Shown: one piece after another, positions 1 through 10,800 of the stretch
Layout of the letters: every line of letters starts with the position of its first letter
Numbering within the stretch: position 1 is the first letter of the stretch
Source: Astropecten irregularis
Taxonomy: Eukaryota > Echinodermata > Asteroidea > Paxillosida > Astropectinidae
NCBI GenBank assembly: GCA_963971285.1
Contig: OZ020245.1
Location: 18,056,983-18,120,982 of the forward strand
Direction: 5' to 3'
DNA: 64,000 bases
Notes under the pieces: generated by a model
The model's database searches: none
What the model saw: the letters and a program-made list of their open reading frames with translations, nothing else
What the model was told of the DNA's origin: nothing
Made by a program: the position numbers and the translations under genes

Positions 1-2572
1 TATGAATACAATGTTCAAATTGTTTCCGAAATTCACAAGACGATGATATCGTCTGTAGAACCGAGCACTGATTTCCAAAACTTGTTTTGATTCACAGCTT
101 TGAGAATCCCATCTCATGTGCTTTAAAATCCCCCTTTCCACCGCGGAATCCAACACAAAGCACAAATCATTATACCCTACGTACTTTCCACTTTCAGATT
201 CATTTGATTTTGTTTTTTTGTTTTTTGACATTTGCCAGAATTCCCTCAATCTTCACATAGAATGGCAAAGATCAAAGAGTACAATGACTTTAAAGACATT
301 TGTGTAGAAAGATTTAGGAGATGTAGAAATTTAGAAACCAAAGTGGTTGATATATTTTTGTTGTGTTCATTTTGCCAGCCTTTCTAGTTGAATACTTTGT
401 GTACCTGTACATTTCTTATTGGATATTTTGTAGGATTCTCCGTCATATTGACTGTTTCCTATATTTGATACATACAATTTTGTAAATACTATAAATATGT
501 TTTCAGAGAGCATTTTCCTTTTTTTTGCTTGTTTATGTTTGAACAACTGAAAATCGCTGTGACGATGGAAAAGCACAGATTTTGATCAGTAGTACAATTA
601 TGCTTTAAGAAAGAAAGACTAAAGAAAGAGATATGAGATATTGTGTACAAATGTTTGTTCCCCAGCCCTCTTTGTAGTCTGTCTGTAATGTGTTGGTAGA
701 ATGTGCCTTAGATTGTTGTTAATTAATACTATGTTTTGTATCAGCCCCACTTAATTCCTTACCACCTTGAAATTGTTGACCACTGTCATTTAGTTGAGTA
801 TGTGTGTCTTGTTCGGTTTATTTTTTTGTCTACACTTTTTTTTTAACCAAAGATGTAAAATAGAATATATTGGGGTAGCAAAATGCCAAGTACTTGTTTC
901 AATTTTTTTTTAATGATAATTAATGAGACGTAATTTCAGATGTTCCACTTTTGAAATGATTATAAGTACCGACCAATTGATTGATCACAGTATTTTGACA
1001 AGACGTGCTCCTATTAAAAAAAAATCCCAAACCCTAAATTGCAGCATTTTAAATGGAATCTTTTTGTACACTTGCCATTCACTCTATTAAGGTAAACCAT
1101 TCATGTACAGGGTTTGTTTTACAGACTGTAGCTTGTAGTACAATGGTTTTCCAAGGTGCCTTCATAAAAAAACAAAAATCCATCCCTCCCTTGTATTTAG
1201 GGAAAATGAGTGACATTTAACATAAAGTTGTCAGATTTATTTTAAGGGAACAAGGGCTTGTTCCATAAGAGCTGCACAGCAAAGTTTGGTTGAAGAAAGT
1301 GTAGGTTACCAGCCAATAATTTGCATGGCGAGCATGTCTGGTAACTGGTACCCAAACTGATTACATGTAGTTTTGACTAACAGCATAACACGCCGATGTG
1401 CTAGTCATATATGTTATACTCTGCTTTCATATCCTGAACAAACTTTGGCCATAAGTAAAATGCTACACAGTGTAAGGAAGTTGAATATTTAATTACTAAC
1501 CATTTGCTGCTGTTTTATACATTACCCAACTGCTAGCTGACAGAATCAACATGTCAGTTCACACAACACCTAAAACATTTCTTATGTTCTGATCGGTATA
1601 CCGTATACCGTTACCACAAAAACAAGTGACATTTGAATTGCAAAATCAGATTTTTGTTTTAATTCCAAAACTACATTGGGGACTCTTTATGTATATTTGG
1701 TAGGGAGCTCTGTTAAACTTGTTGTCAGAGTTTTCCCTTTGAATGAAAGGACATGTATTCATGTGAGTGTGTTAAAGCCAATGATGTGCAAAGAACCTTG
1801 ATATTTATGCCAACAGGAACTACCGTAGTTGGACTTGCAAAGTTTCATTGGATAGAAGTACACGATAAATGGCTTTAATAACCAGTAGTCTATTGTAGAA
1901 TGAAAGTCTTGCAATGTAGAGAAAGTGATGTGGTACCAGGGTTTTTTTTTTTTTTTTTGGTGGGAAGGGGGGCAAGGAATCGCAGAAAGAAGTATGACTG
2001 AACATAAATGTTGAATTTGTCTTCTTTGTTACTTTTATATTGATGTTTATATTTTGACTGGTTATGATGGCATAAAGTTGTTTTTTTTGGTTTTGTTATG
2101 GTCCATTGCATTGGTCTCACCGTTAAGATAAAACTATAAATAAAACAAAAACGTGTTTCCCATGTGGTTGCTACAAACTAAATGGATTTGAGTCGTAATA
2201 AAGTTATTCTTTTACCAGAATAATAAAACAAAATGTTGATGGTGGCTTTATTTGAAGTCTGATTGAAACAGGAATGGATGTTGTGAATAGTCTACCAAAG
2301 TAGGACGCCACTTTGAACCATTAGATGCTATGTAAAATCTTACACACCCATTCCTGTGTGTTCAAACGTCCTTCACTTGTCTGTCGTATATTACATGAAT
2401 TCTATTTGGAGTTATCTAATCAATAAAATGCTGTTATTTTTTTTCAAATGTCATTTTGTAGTTGCTGTCTTGCTGAAAAAAAATCCCACCATGTGCAACA
2501 CATCCCTCCCAAAAAATAGGAGACACAAAGAAAATTGTATATCTTGACATCCTGATTGTCTCAAATGCTTAC
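1..2572. other. Non-coding stretch, possibly 3' UTR of an upstream plus-strand gene
   Basis: No open reading frame here looks like a conserved protein; the longest are short, AT-rich and unlike any family I know. Plus-strand AATAAA hexamers occur at 2139-2144 and 2222-2227, so part of this could be the 3' UTR of a gene that starts left of the window. That is inference only. A 16-base T run lies near 1941-1959. Confidence 0.3.
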
Positions 2573-2887
2573 AGGTAGTATCATACTTTGGTAGCACACC
2601 GAAACAAAAATCTTCACAGATAATACCTATAACTTGCAGGATATAAAAATGATGATAGTAGAAACGTACCGTTAACATTTTCTGTCTGAAATGCTGAATT
2701 TATCCAGAAAAGAATAAAACCAATGACCAAAAAACAATTTTAATTTTTTAAAGATAACAATTAACAGTGAAAAGACTATTAAAATATTGTGTTTGCCACA
2801 CAAGACTGAAAACTTCACTGTATTTTCCATCATTTTTGCCCATGAATCTGCATGTCTTTTACAAAAAACAAAGTATGATATTACCTT
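2573..2887. mobile_element. TTAA-type MITE, family A, copy 1
   Basis: The left end reads AGGTAGTATCATACTTTGGT and the right end is its imperfect inverse complement, ending in ATTACCTT. The same approximately 320-350 bp sequence recurs near 22548, 34980, 41206, 53142 and 62440. It has no coding capacity, so it is a non-autonomous DNA element. The flanks here are decayed forms of TTAA, which is intact on both sides of the 53142 copy. Confidence 0.7.
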
Positions 2888-3902
2888 CAAGTATCAGTTT
2901 CCAAATTTTCTGAATGAACACCAACGATTTCTAACAAATCCTATAAACCTGACAACTTCATAAACTTGTACTGCTGTAGATTAATCTTTATTCAAAACAG
3001 TTCACCCCTGAGTCTATACACACAACCAAATGATATACATGTATCTATGTCTTCAGAGCTTAAGAATACTATGTATGAATACAAGACACAAATTTCAGAA
3101 TAATAACTATAACTTCTATCATTGCATGATTATTTTCCTTGGAATACACATTTTCAGGACAAATTTTATGTTTTAACCGTCAAATATATTCAACAAACAA
3201 CATGTACACTATTTACATCACACTTAATATACACCATATTAACAAAATAAAAAAGGTGATCGAAAGTTTTCAAATCTCTAGACGAAATGCCAAATACATG
3301 TATCTCTTAAAAATATGCCAAGTGCCAAAAAGCGTGCATATTAAAATTGTATGTTTTGTATTGTCACTATTGTGCATGCATACAACAAATTAATTCCCAT
3401 CCCAGCTATTAAAATGCATGGTATACACCTTTACAAAGCTTAGAAAACCCTTTTGTGCCTTCATGCCATTCTCGTCCAGTAATGGTGCTGACCTTCTCTC
3501 AGGAAACTATACAGTGGCTTTACCCCAAAGTAATTTGACATGGCAATGCTGTATTGTCAATGAATGTGAGTTAGGGTACCAGACAAGGGTCCTAGATTTA
3601 AGTGCAAAAGGCCCATTCGTAATCAAACTAAGTGTACATGGATGATGGACATTATGGTTTAATACATTGTTGCATCATAGATTTGAAGCTGGTGGGTTGA
3701 GAAGTTTAACTAGTCTGCTTTCACAAGGGTAATAGTGGACATTCACATTTCACAATTTATCTATGTACATGTACATATGTATTATGTACAGTGTACACAA
3801 CTACATGTACATGTACTAAGTACTAAGTACTCGGCCCTTTGGATTCAATAAAATTGCAATCTTCATCTACAGTAGTTACACTTTCTGTGCTCAGATAAAC
3901 CT
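2888..3902. other. Intergenic DNA with TACATGTA-rich tract
   Basis: No gene seen. A cluster of overlapping TACATGTA/GTACATGTAC palindromes lies at about 3763-3832, including a short tandem of AAGTACT. Such tracts are common in several marine invertebrate genomes and carry no assigned function here. Confidence 0.4.
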
Positions 3903-4392
3903 GTCAAAAAGTTCTGCAACTCAAGTTGTAAGGATATCTTTTTGTTAATACTGACAATGAACGGTGAAACTGGTATCATTAGAGAGCGTGATTATCCCTC
4001 TTTACAATGATGTGTCATTTGTTATGCTAAAGTAATCATGGAATGTACAGTCCTGATAAATGCGCAGCAATGTCAAAAATTTGTTGTTTTCAGTAGTGAA
4101 TCCCCAATCGTTTTGAGAATGGACAGAGTTTAATGAAAGGTGTTGATGTGCTGGTGCGTGAAAGCACGGTCCAAACACAGTGTATTACATTTGTATTTTG
4201 CAACATTTCACTTCTGACTTTGCCCTTTATTCAGGAGAAATGCACATTCCTTGAATACATAATCACAACAAATGGCACATCATTGTAAAGAGGAATAAGG
4301 AAGCTTTCCAATGATACCAGTTTCACCGTTCATAAATAAGTAACAAAAAAGAAATCCTTTAATCTTGAGTTGCAGAACTTTTTTTGAGGGGT
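3903..4392. repeat. Long inverted repeat (fold-back) over the FAM161A 3' flank
   Basis: The left arm at about 3903-4030 (AGTTCTGCAACTCAAG ... GAACGGTGAAACTGGTATCA ... TTTACAATGATGTG) reappears inverted at about 4265-4392, with roughly 85-90% similarity by eye and a loop of about 235 bp. The RNA of this region would form a hairpin with arms of about 120 bp. It covers the most likely FAM161A polyadenylation signal on the minus strand (AATAAA, plus coordinates 4226-4231). Confidence 0.75.
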
Positions 4393-4464
4393 TTATGTTA
4401 AAACTCCAAAATACATAAATGCTAAATTACAAAACAGGCACTGTAGCGAACACAATCTTCATCT

Positions 4465-7400
4465 TCAAGCCTCCTCGCTGTATATAGAACTGATGGATTT
4501 ATTTTCGTCCTCATCATCAAAGTCGTTGTCATAACTACGACTGACGTTCTCCTTGTCTGCACTATGAGCGACAGACAGGTCCCTGTCAAAGTTGTAATCC
4601 TCATCGCTGTCGCCTTGGTAATTGTAGGAGCAAGTGGATGATGCCCGGGTGCTGCTGCTCCCACTGCGACCTTTGCGTACCAGGAACTCCTCATCCACAC
4701 CAGCCTCCTTCAAGGCCTGCTGGTATTTCCGCTCTGCACTCTTCTTGGCGTTGACCTACGTTGTCAAAAATAAAAAAAGAGATAAGAGCAGTTGTAAACA
4801 TCGCCACAACAATTTATATGGTTTAAGATGACAGATCCAGGTGGTTCTGAAAGGTCAACAGCAACTGACCTGAGACTGTCGCTCAAAGAGAAGCGGTCTG
4901 GAGTCCACTCTGGCCATCATTTCTTTCATCTGTTGGTCATACTCTGCTTGTCTGGACCTGCCTGATTGACTGCAAAGGAAATTAATAGGAAATCATCAAA
5001 TAACTACAAGGGAAACTGACTGAATTTTTAAGTCATTGAAAGGTGAGCAAAGAAAAATTGACTGGAGCGGGATTCCAACCAGCGACCTCCTGAATACCAT
5101 ATACATGTACAGTGTAGTCGCTCTAGCCATTGTCTACCAACTGAGCTATCCAGCCCTACGTTGGTGGTGTCCCCAATAGTCAATTAGCTTTGTTCGTTTG
5201 GCAGTCAGAAGCCATAAAGCCAATCCTGAAATAAACAGGAATTTAGATATACAATCCTAGAATTGCATCACAAGAGAATTGTGAACTGTTTTCACATTGA
5301 CCGTGTGACTTATGAATTTGCACTATATACGTTGTCCAAAAGGTACCCAGACATTCCTCTGGCCAAATCATGTAAAGTGGTATGAAATGTAAGCTGAAAG
5401 AACTTTTGAAAAGCCCCCAAAACTGCCTTACATGTAGCTTTGCAGTTTGGTTTTACTGCTGACGGACAGGCTCTCTGAGTTGTCATTGGCCAAGGCCTTC
5501 CTGGCAATGAACTGCTTCAGTTTCCTCTCTTTGATCCTCTTCTGCCTCTCCCTCTCTGCTTCCTCTCGCTCCTTCTCTGCCTTCTCCTTCAGGGCCTTGT
5601 CGGTGACGCTCATCCGCAACTTGGATGCTGTTGTTGTCTTGGCTGGGATGGCATCGTCTGAAAAGTTCAGGGAGCTGCGCAGACTGAGCGACTTGGACAT
5701 CGACCCTCTGAGTTTCTCCTTCCGCTTCTCCTCCTCTTCCTTCATCTCATCCATGATTTTGTCCATCTTGGACGGGATGCGGGCCGTGCGCAGGTTAAAG
5801 GGCTGTACGACAGTGGGCTCCTTCTCTCTCTTCTTCCTTTGGACTTCTTGCTGGAACTGCCTGTACAGCTCATCGTAATCTGGTACTTCACCGTTGACCT
5901 GCGGACGGAACTTGTGTTCCGTGGTGAGGAAAGCCATCTTTTCACGACTCTTGTAGAGCTTCTGCCTCATCTTGCCGTCAGTGTATTCCTTGCCTCGATG
6001 CTTCATGTTCTGAGGCAGGGAGGACTGCCGAAGCATCTCTTCTGCTCTCATCTTGATTCGTATTTTCCGGTACTCTTCTTCCTCTAGGATCCTGTCAGAC
6101 ACTGTCGTGTTGAACACAGACTTGGGGATTTCTCTTGCCTTGAACTGTTTGGGCTTTTTGTCTTTGGATGATGTGAGAGGAAGTGACTGTGACCTTCTGT
6201 GTTTCTTCTTTTCTTCCTCTCGCTTTGTGAAATTGAATGGCTTTTGCTGCGATGCCGTGACTTTACTCAACTCCTTGTTTCTCCGGCTTCGTTCAATATC
6301 TTTCTCTCTGATTTCATCATAGAGAGGAAGGTATGTGTGGGCTGGTGCTGGAGTGGCCTTGAACTTCTTCTGGCATTCTGCCTCCTCTGCTTTCTCCTTC
6401 TCTGCAAGCACTTGCTCCAAGTCCAGAGACGCCTTTGATTTGGTCTTCTCCTTTGTTGCTTCTCGTCGCGTCATCTTAAATGGTTTTGGGATTGTTATCT
6501 TAGGAGACCATTCCTTGGTCTTGGCACTCCCCGTGCTTTTCACCGATGATGCTCTTGAGTTGCTTCTAGATCGGGGAGCATATTCATCAACTGAGAAGCC
6601 ATCCCACATCTTATCCACCATGTTCTGGCTGGCCGAGTAAGAATCAGACAGGCTAAGGGTCCTCCGACTTCGAGTGGTACTCGCATCCAATTCTGACCCG
6701 CTCATGTCCTGGCTGCTATCACTGGTCCATGTGATGTCGTGCCATTTCTCTGAAGGCACACTGCGGCGTAAACTACGTCTTGACTTGCCAGCCCATGCTG
6801 TTTTTGGTCGGCCGATAGGTGGCTTTGCAGACATGTCCTTTACATTGTCCTTCTTTGTGGACCAGTCTTGGCTTTTTGTGAACTGCTCGATTTCATCATC
6901 AATGTGACGCAATTTGTGGTCGCCAATGTACACTGGACCAGACTTTGTAAATGGTGGCTCCTCCTGCTCAAAGCTGGTCCTCGAGACATCTTCAGTTCCA
7001 CCCAGTGATAACTTCTCTTCATACATCTTTTCCAATCGATGTAATGTTTTTCTATGTTCGTCTTTCATTTCCATCAACTTCCCGTAAAATTCCTCATCAG
7101 TGAAAGAGTCAATGTTGTCTTTGAGGTTTTCAAAAAGCTGATCAGGCTGCAATACCTCCTCATCTTGTTCGACATGAATATCATCTCTGGTGTTGTTATC
7201 ATAATCATGACTGCTTGTCATGTTTGTGATGGCAAATTCCTCGTCGTCCAAATGCAAATGGTCATAAGGCCGAGGATAGGTGTTGCTGAGGTGACTATGT
7301 TCGGCGGTGCCGTTCTTGGATTCTCGCTTCCCATTTCTAGATTTCTTTTTATCACTGGGTTTGAAAGAGCCTCCTCTCTCTGTGAAGGTGGCTGCAAGCC

Positions 7401-7479
7401 TATTCCTTGGATTGATGGGAAGTTTCACACAGGAATTTGTCACTGAAGACAAGCCGTGCCCACTCATCACAGTTGCCAT
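4465..7479 (-). CDS. FAM161A: FAM161A-like ciliary/centrosomal protein (3 coding exons)
   Basis: The coding exons on the minus strand are 7479-5432, 4969-4870 and 4755-4465, with GT/AG junctions and matching phases, giving about 812 residues. The first in-frame ATG is at 7479; the frame is open a little further upstream but without another ATG before a stop. FAM161-family motifs seen are PAHTYLPLYDEI (about residue 375), FKAREIPKSVFNTTVSDRIL (about 445), the Lys/Glu-rich RKIRIKMRAEEMLRQSSLP, DYDELYRQFQ (about 530) and RPLLFER in exon 2 (about 710). The C-terminus is acidic and Ser-rich. Much of the protein is charged and probably coiled coil. Vertebrate FAM161A is a microtubule-binding protein of the ciliary base and centrosome, important in the photoreceptor connecting cilium; that role is carried over by homology. 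FAM161B is the alternative paralogue, but the CCT4 neighbour favours FAM161A. Confidence 0.88.
5044..5222 (-). mobile_element. tRNA-derived SINE, copy 1 (in FAM161A intron 1)
   Basis: Read on the minus strand it carries an A-box-like GATAGCTCAGTTGG at about 5141-5154 and a B-box-like GGTTGGAATCC at about 5077-5087, spaced as in a tRNA, then a conserved tail CCGCTCCAGTCAA. A second copy with the same flanking body (TTGACTATTGGGG upstream of the A box) lies at 22078-22237, and an inverted pair lies near 53525-53690. This marks a dispersed SINE rather than a functional tRNA gene. Confidence 0.65.
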
Positions 7480-7869
7480 GTTGGTTTCTACCAAAGCTAT
7501 TTCAAATCTAGGAATTCCAAATAATTATTATTAAAATTTTCATTTTGTGGTTTATTTAAAATTATACTTTACATTTTTATGATAGAATATATAATTCTAA
7601 TTGAAAAATATTTATCTTATGAAATTTATAGCTAGTTTATTATGTTTAGATAATATTTTTCTTTGGAAAACCTTGAGAGTACTTGACGCGTACTGCTTGT
7701 TTCCAGAAAAATCTTTGACCTTTGACCTAGCACCGGGCACAGGCTATCCGTGTGTGAAGTGAATGTCTCATGTGGATCTGCCATTAAAATCCCTTTTTAT
7801 CGTAAATTTGCAACATCATCATTCGAAATTGTCCATCTAGCCTGAAAGAATAGAATCTTAAACGTCAAT
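7480..7869. promoter_or_regulatory. Shared bidirectional promoter region between FAM161A and CCT4
   Basis: Only 390 bp separate the divergent ATGs of FAM161A (minus) and CCT4 (plus). No TATA box stands at a convincing distance from either start. The left half is AT-rich; the right half contains a DR1 motif. A housekeeping chaperonin gene paired divergently with a ciliary gene is a typical bidirectional-promoter arrangement. The promoter role is inferred from position. Confidence 0.6.
7716..7728 (-). promoter_or_regulatory. Perfect DR1 nuclear-receptor motif
   Basis: The plus strand reads TGACCTTTGACCT, the exact inverse of AGGTCA-A-AGGTCA, the DR1 consensus bound by RXR heterodimers, HNF4 and COUP-TF. 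It lies 142 bp upstream of the CCT4 ATG and 237 bp upstream of the FAM161A ATG. Binding is not shown, only the motif. Confidence 0.4.
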
Positions 7870-10800
7870 ATGCCTGAGTTTAAAATGGCAAATTCAGCAA
7901 GAATTGCGAAAAGCCCGGGTGCGTACAAGGACAAGGAGAAGCCTGGCCAGATACGTGAATCTAACATCGCCGCTGCGAAAGGTTGGTCTGACAATTTATT
8001 TGAAATTAATTTAGGGCCTATGGTGATTGAACGAAGACGACAATATCAATATCATGTAATTCACATATAAGATTTTGAGAATATATTACCGTGATGCATG
8101 TAATTTTAACCCCATAAACAAGCCCAGTGGATAGGTATCGTCTGAAAAAAGTTTTTTCCAAGAAATCAATCAGCTTCTGAGTTCTGGTTTGACAAGACAG
8201 AACAGCCAAAACTCAGTCCTTGTGCCTTTTATTGGGACCCTGAAGGATATAGGAAGTATATCCTACTAGTACTACCTAGATTTCTAGTTGCTTACCATGC
8301 TTACCAGCTTACTGGGGTTGGTTGGCGTTTTACATTCGCCAATATTTCTACCTGCCTATCATAAATTGGTAGTCGGCCTAGAATCATTGTGGGGTGGGGA
8401 CTGGGGAGGGATGGGAAGTGGAAGTTACCATGCTTTGTTAATGTTATTAAAAAGTCCAGCATGTGTGTTTTAATTAAATAATAAAATTAATGTCAATAAA
8501 TTTGTCCTGTTTTAGCTGTTGCTGATGCAGTCAGAACCAGTCTGGGACCCCGTGGTATGGACAAAATGGTAAGTACATCTCATCTGCTGCTGTTCTGATT
8601 TTGAACAATTCAATTTCATGAATACCTGTTTGGTAACATCGACCCCATACTCCATTGCAACATTGTCGAGACTTCATGGACCAAATGATTGCATTTATAT
8701 TGACAGATTCAGAGTGCCAACGGGGATGTGACTATCACCAACGATGGGGCCACCATTCTCAAGCAGATTCAGGTGCTACATCCAGCAGCCAAAATGGTAA
8801 GAAAAAATAGTGTTTTAGCTTCTCTTCATACTTACACAAACAAGAATGATTTTAATTATTTTTTTTATATATTTGTTTTCAAGAGGCTAGGTTATTCCAA
8901 TGATAAAATAATGAAAATTAATGTATTGCGGTTTTGTTAGGGATTTTGAAAAGAATAAATGTAACAGTTGGTGATTTATATCAGATTCTGAATGCTCAAA
9001 CTTGATGTGTTTCTCCTCGTAGCTTGTGGAGCTGTCAAAAGCCCAGGATATTGAAGCTGGAGACGGCACTACCTCCGTCGTAGTCATCGCGGGCAGTCTC
9101 CTTGCTGCAGCATCAAAGCTTCTTGCCAAGGGTATGAAACAATTCCCTCCGTAGACTTTATATTACTTTTACAGGACAGGAATAAAGAGTTAAACTAAAT
9201 ACCATGTTCATTTTCCTTCCAGGTCTTGACATCCCCTTAGTCCATGGCAAAGGTTAATGATCTTTGACCCCGAAGAATACAATTTCCATTGTAGGAATTG
9301 GTATGAATTTTTCGATGATGACACGAATGACAGCAGCAATAGCTGCTAATAAAAACCCTCAATTTGCATGACGCTGGTTACCATCATGCCTCATTCATGT
9401 CCATCCGTGCAAGTGATGTACACTCAAGATCCAACCCTCAGTTGTCACATATGTGGCAGCGGTGATGAGACAACTAAGGAACCTCTGATGCACGGGTACT
9501 TCTCAATCACAATGCAAGATGTAAACCCTTACAAACATGGCCCAGTCTCTGCTCCCCGCAGAGAAGAGTATACCTCCTCAGTCACTGTGAGTGTAGAAGG
9601 AGCTCGCTGGCCTGAATGTTCCAAAGTAAAAAAAAGGATGTGTAGTAACAATGCGATTGTTGGATTTGGCAAGTACAAGATGGTTCTTAGACAAAATTTC
9701 TAAGGTCATGATGTTCCTGTGAAAGATCTGTTTCTGACAGATATTAATGTCAATTTGTTTTGGATTTCGTTTCTTTCATGTGGATTTTCTCAGGCATTCA
9801 TCCCACTACTATCTCGGAGTCCTTCCAGCGTGCTGCTGAGAAGGCTGTTGAGTTCCTGTCAGACATGGCCACACCGGTGGATCTGAGTGATCGCGAGTCC
9901 CTCATCAAGAGTGCCAGCACCTCCCTCAATTCCAAGGTGAGGGGACTTTTTGACCCGTCAGTAACAAGGCAAAAAGAGCAAAAAATGTCCGTTGAACTGA
10001 TTTGTGGTATCGTCAAGTGACCACAATGAACACTGTTGATTCAAGTCGTACTTTGCAGCAAAAAGAAATCAGTCTGGAAGCAGAAAACAAACTTGCAACT
10101 TCCAAGGTTACTGTATCAGTGTTCTGGCAACTGATCTATCCAGCACCATGTCGCCTTTGGTCCCCAGTTCTTTTCTCTCTTTTTTTAGGGATAAAATAAG
10201 AAGTCAGTTAAATGATGGTGCAAATCAAGGCATTAGCCAGGGTCTGAGAATAGGTTGTCCAAATTGAAAAATGTTGCAGTGAAAGCAAAGAATACTCCCA
10301 AAGTTTCATTTTATTGCGAGTTGCAAGGAGCTTGAAACAGGAAATTGGGTGTCCTAAAGAAGCCCCGGGGGCGATTTCACGAAGCCCTGCAATCGATCGT
10401 AACTCAAGTTACGAAAGATAACCCATCATAGATGGCCTATCCCACGTAGGGCTTCAATGCATCAAAAATCCTACGATTGATAGTAAGTTACGAAGAGTCT
10501 GGTGAAATGGACCTCAGGTAGGACTCTGCTGTTGTCCTTGCCACTCCGTAAGCCCAAAACTGTATCAATAGGGGTAGCGGTCAAAGTGAGATTATGTGCA
10601 AATGATGAAATTACAAGATCCAACTCTTAGTTGTTACATTGTGGCAGCTGTGCTGACTGTTGAGTTCTTTCTGATGCCCAAACACCATCTCACAAAAAGT
10701 ATGTTGATTTTAAAAAAAATCCACATTCATTGATAATTTGCTCATATTTTCAGAAATGATGATTTCGGTTTAATAAATAATTACTTATTACTGTCTGCTC

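Noticed and set aside
7480-7494. Upstream extension of FAM161A starting at 7494
   Set aside because: The codon there is TTG; the first ATG in frame is at 7479.
9368-9703. 111-codon plus-strand open frame in a CCT4 intron
   Set aside because: It lies in the 348-bp repeat whose second copy has indels in the frame; no family resemblance.
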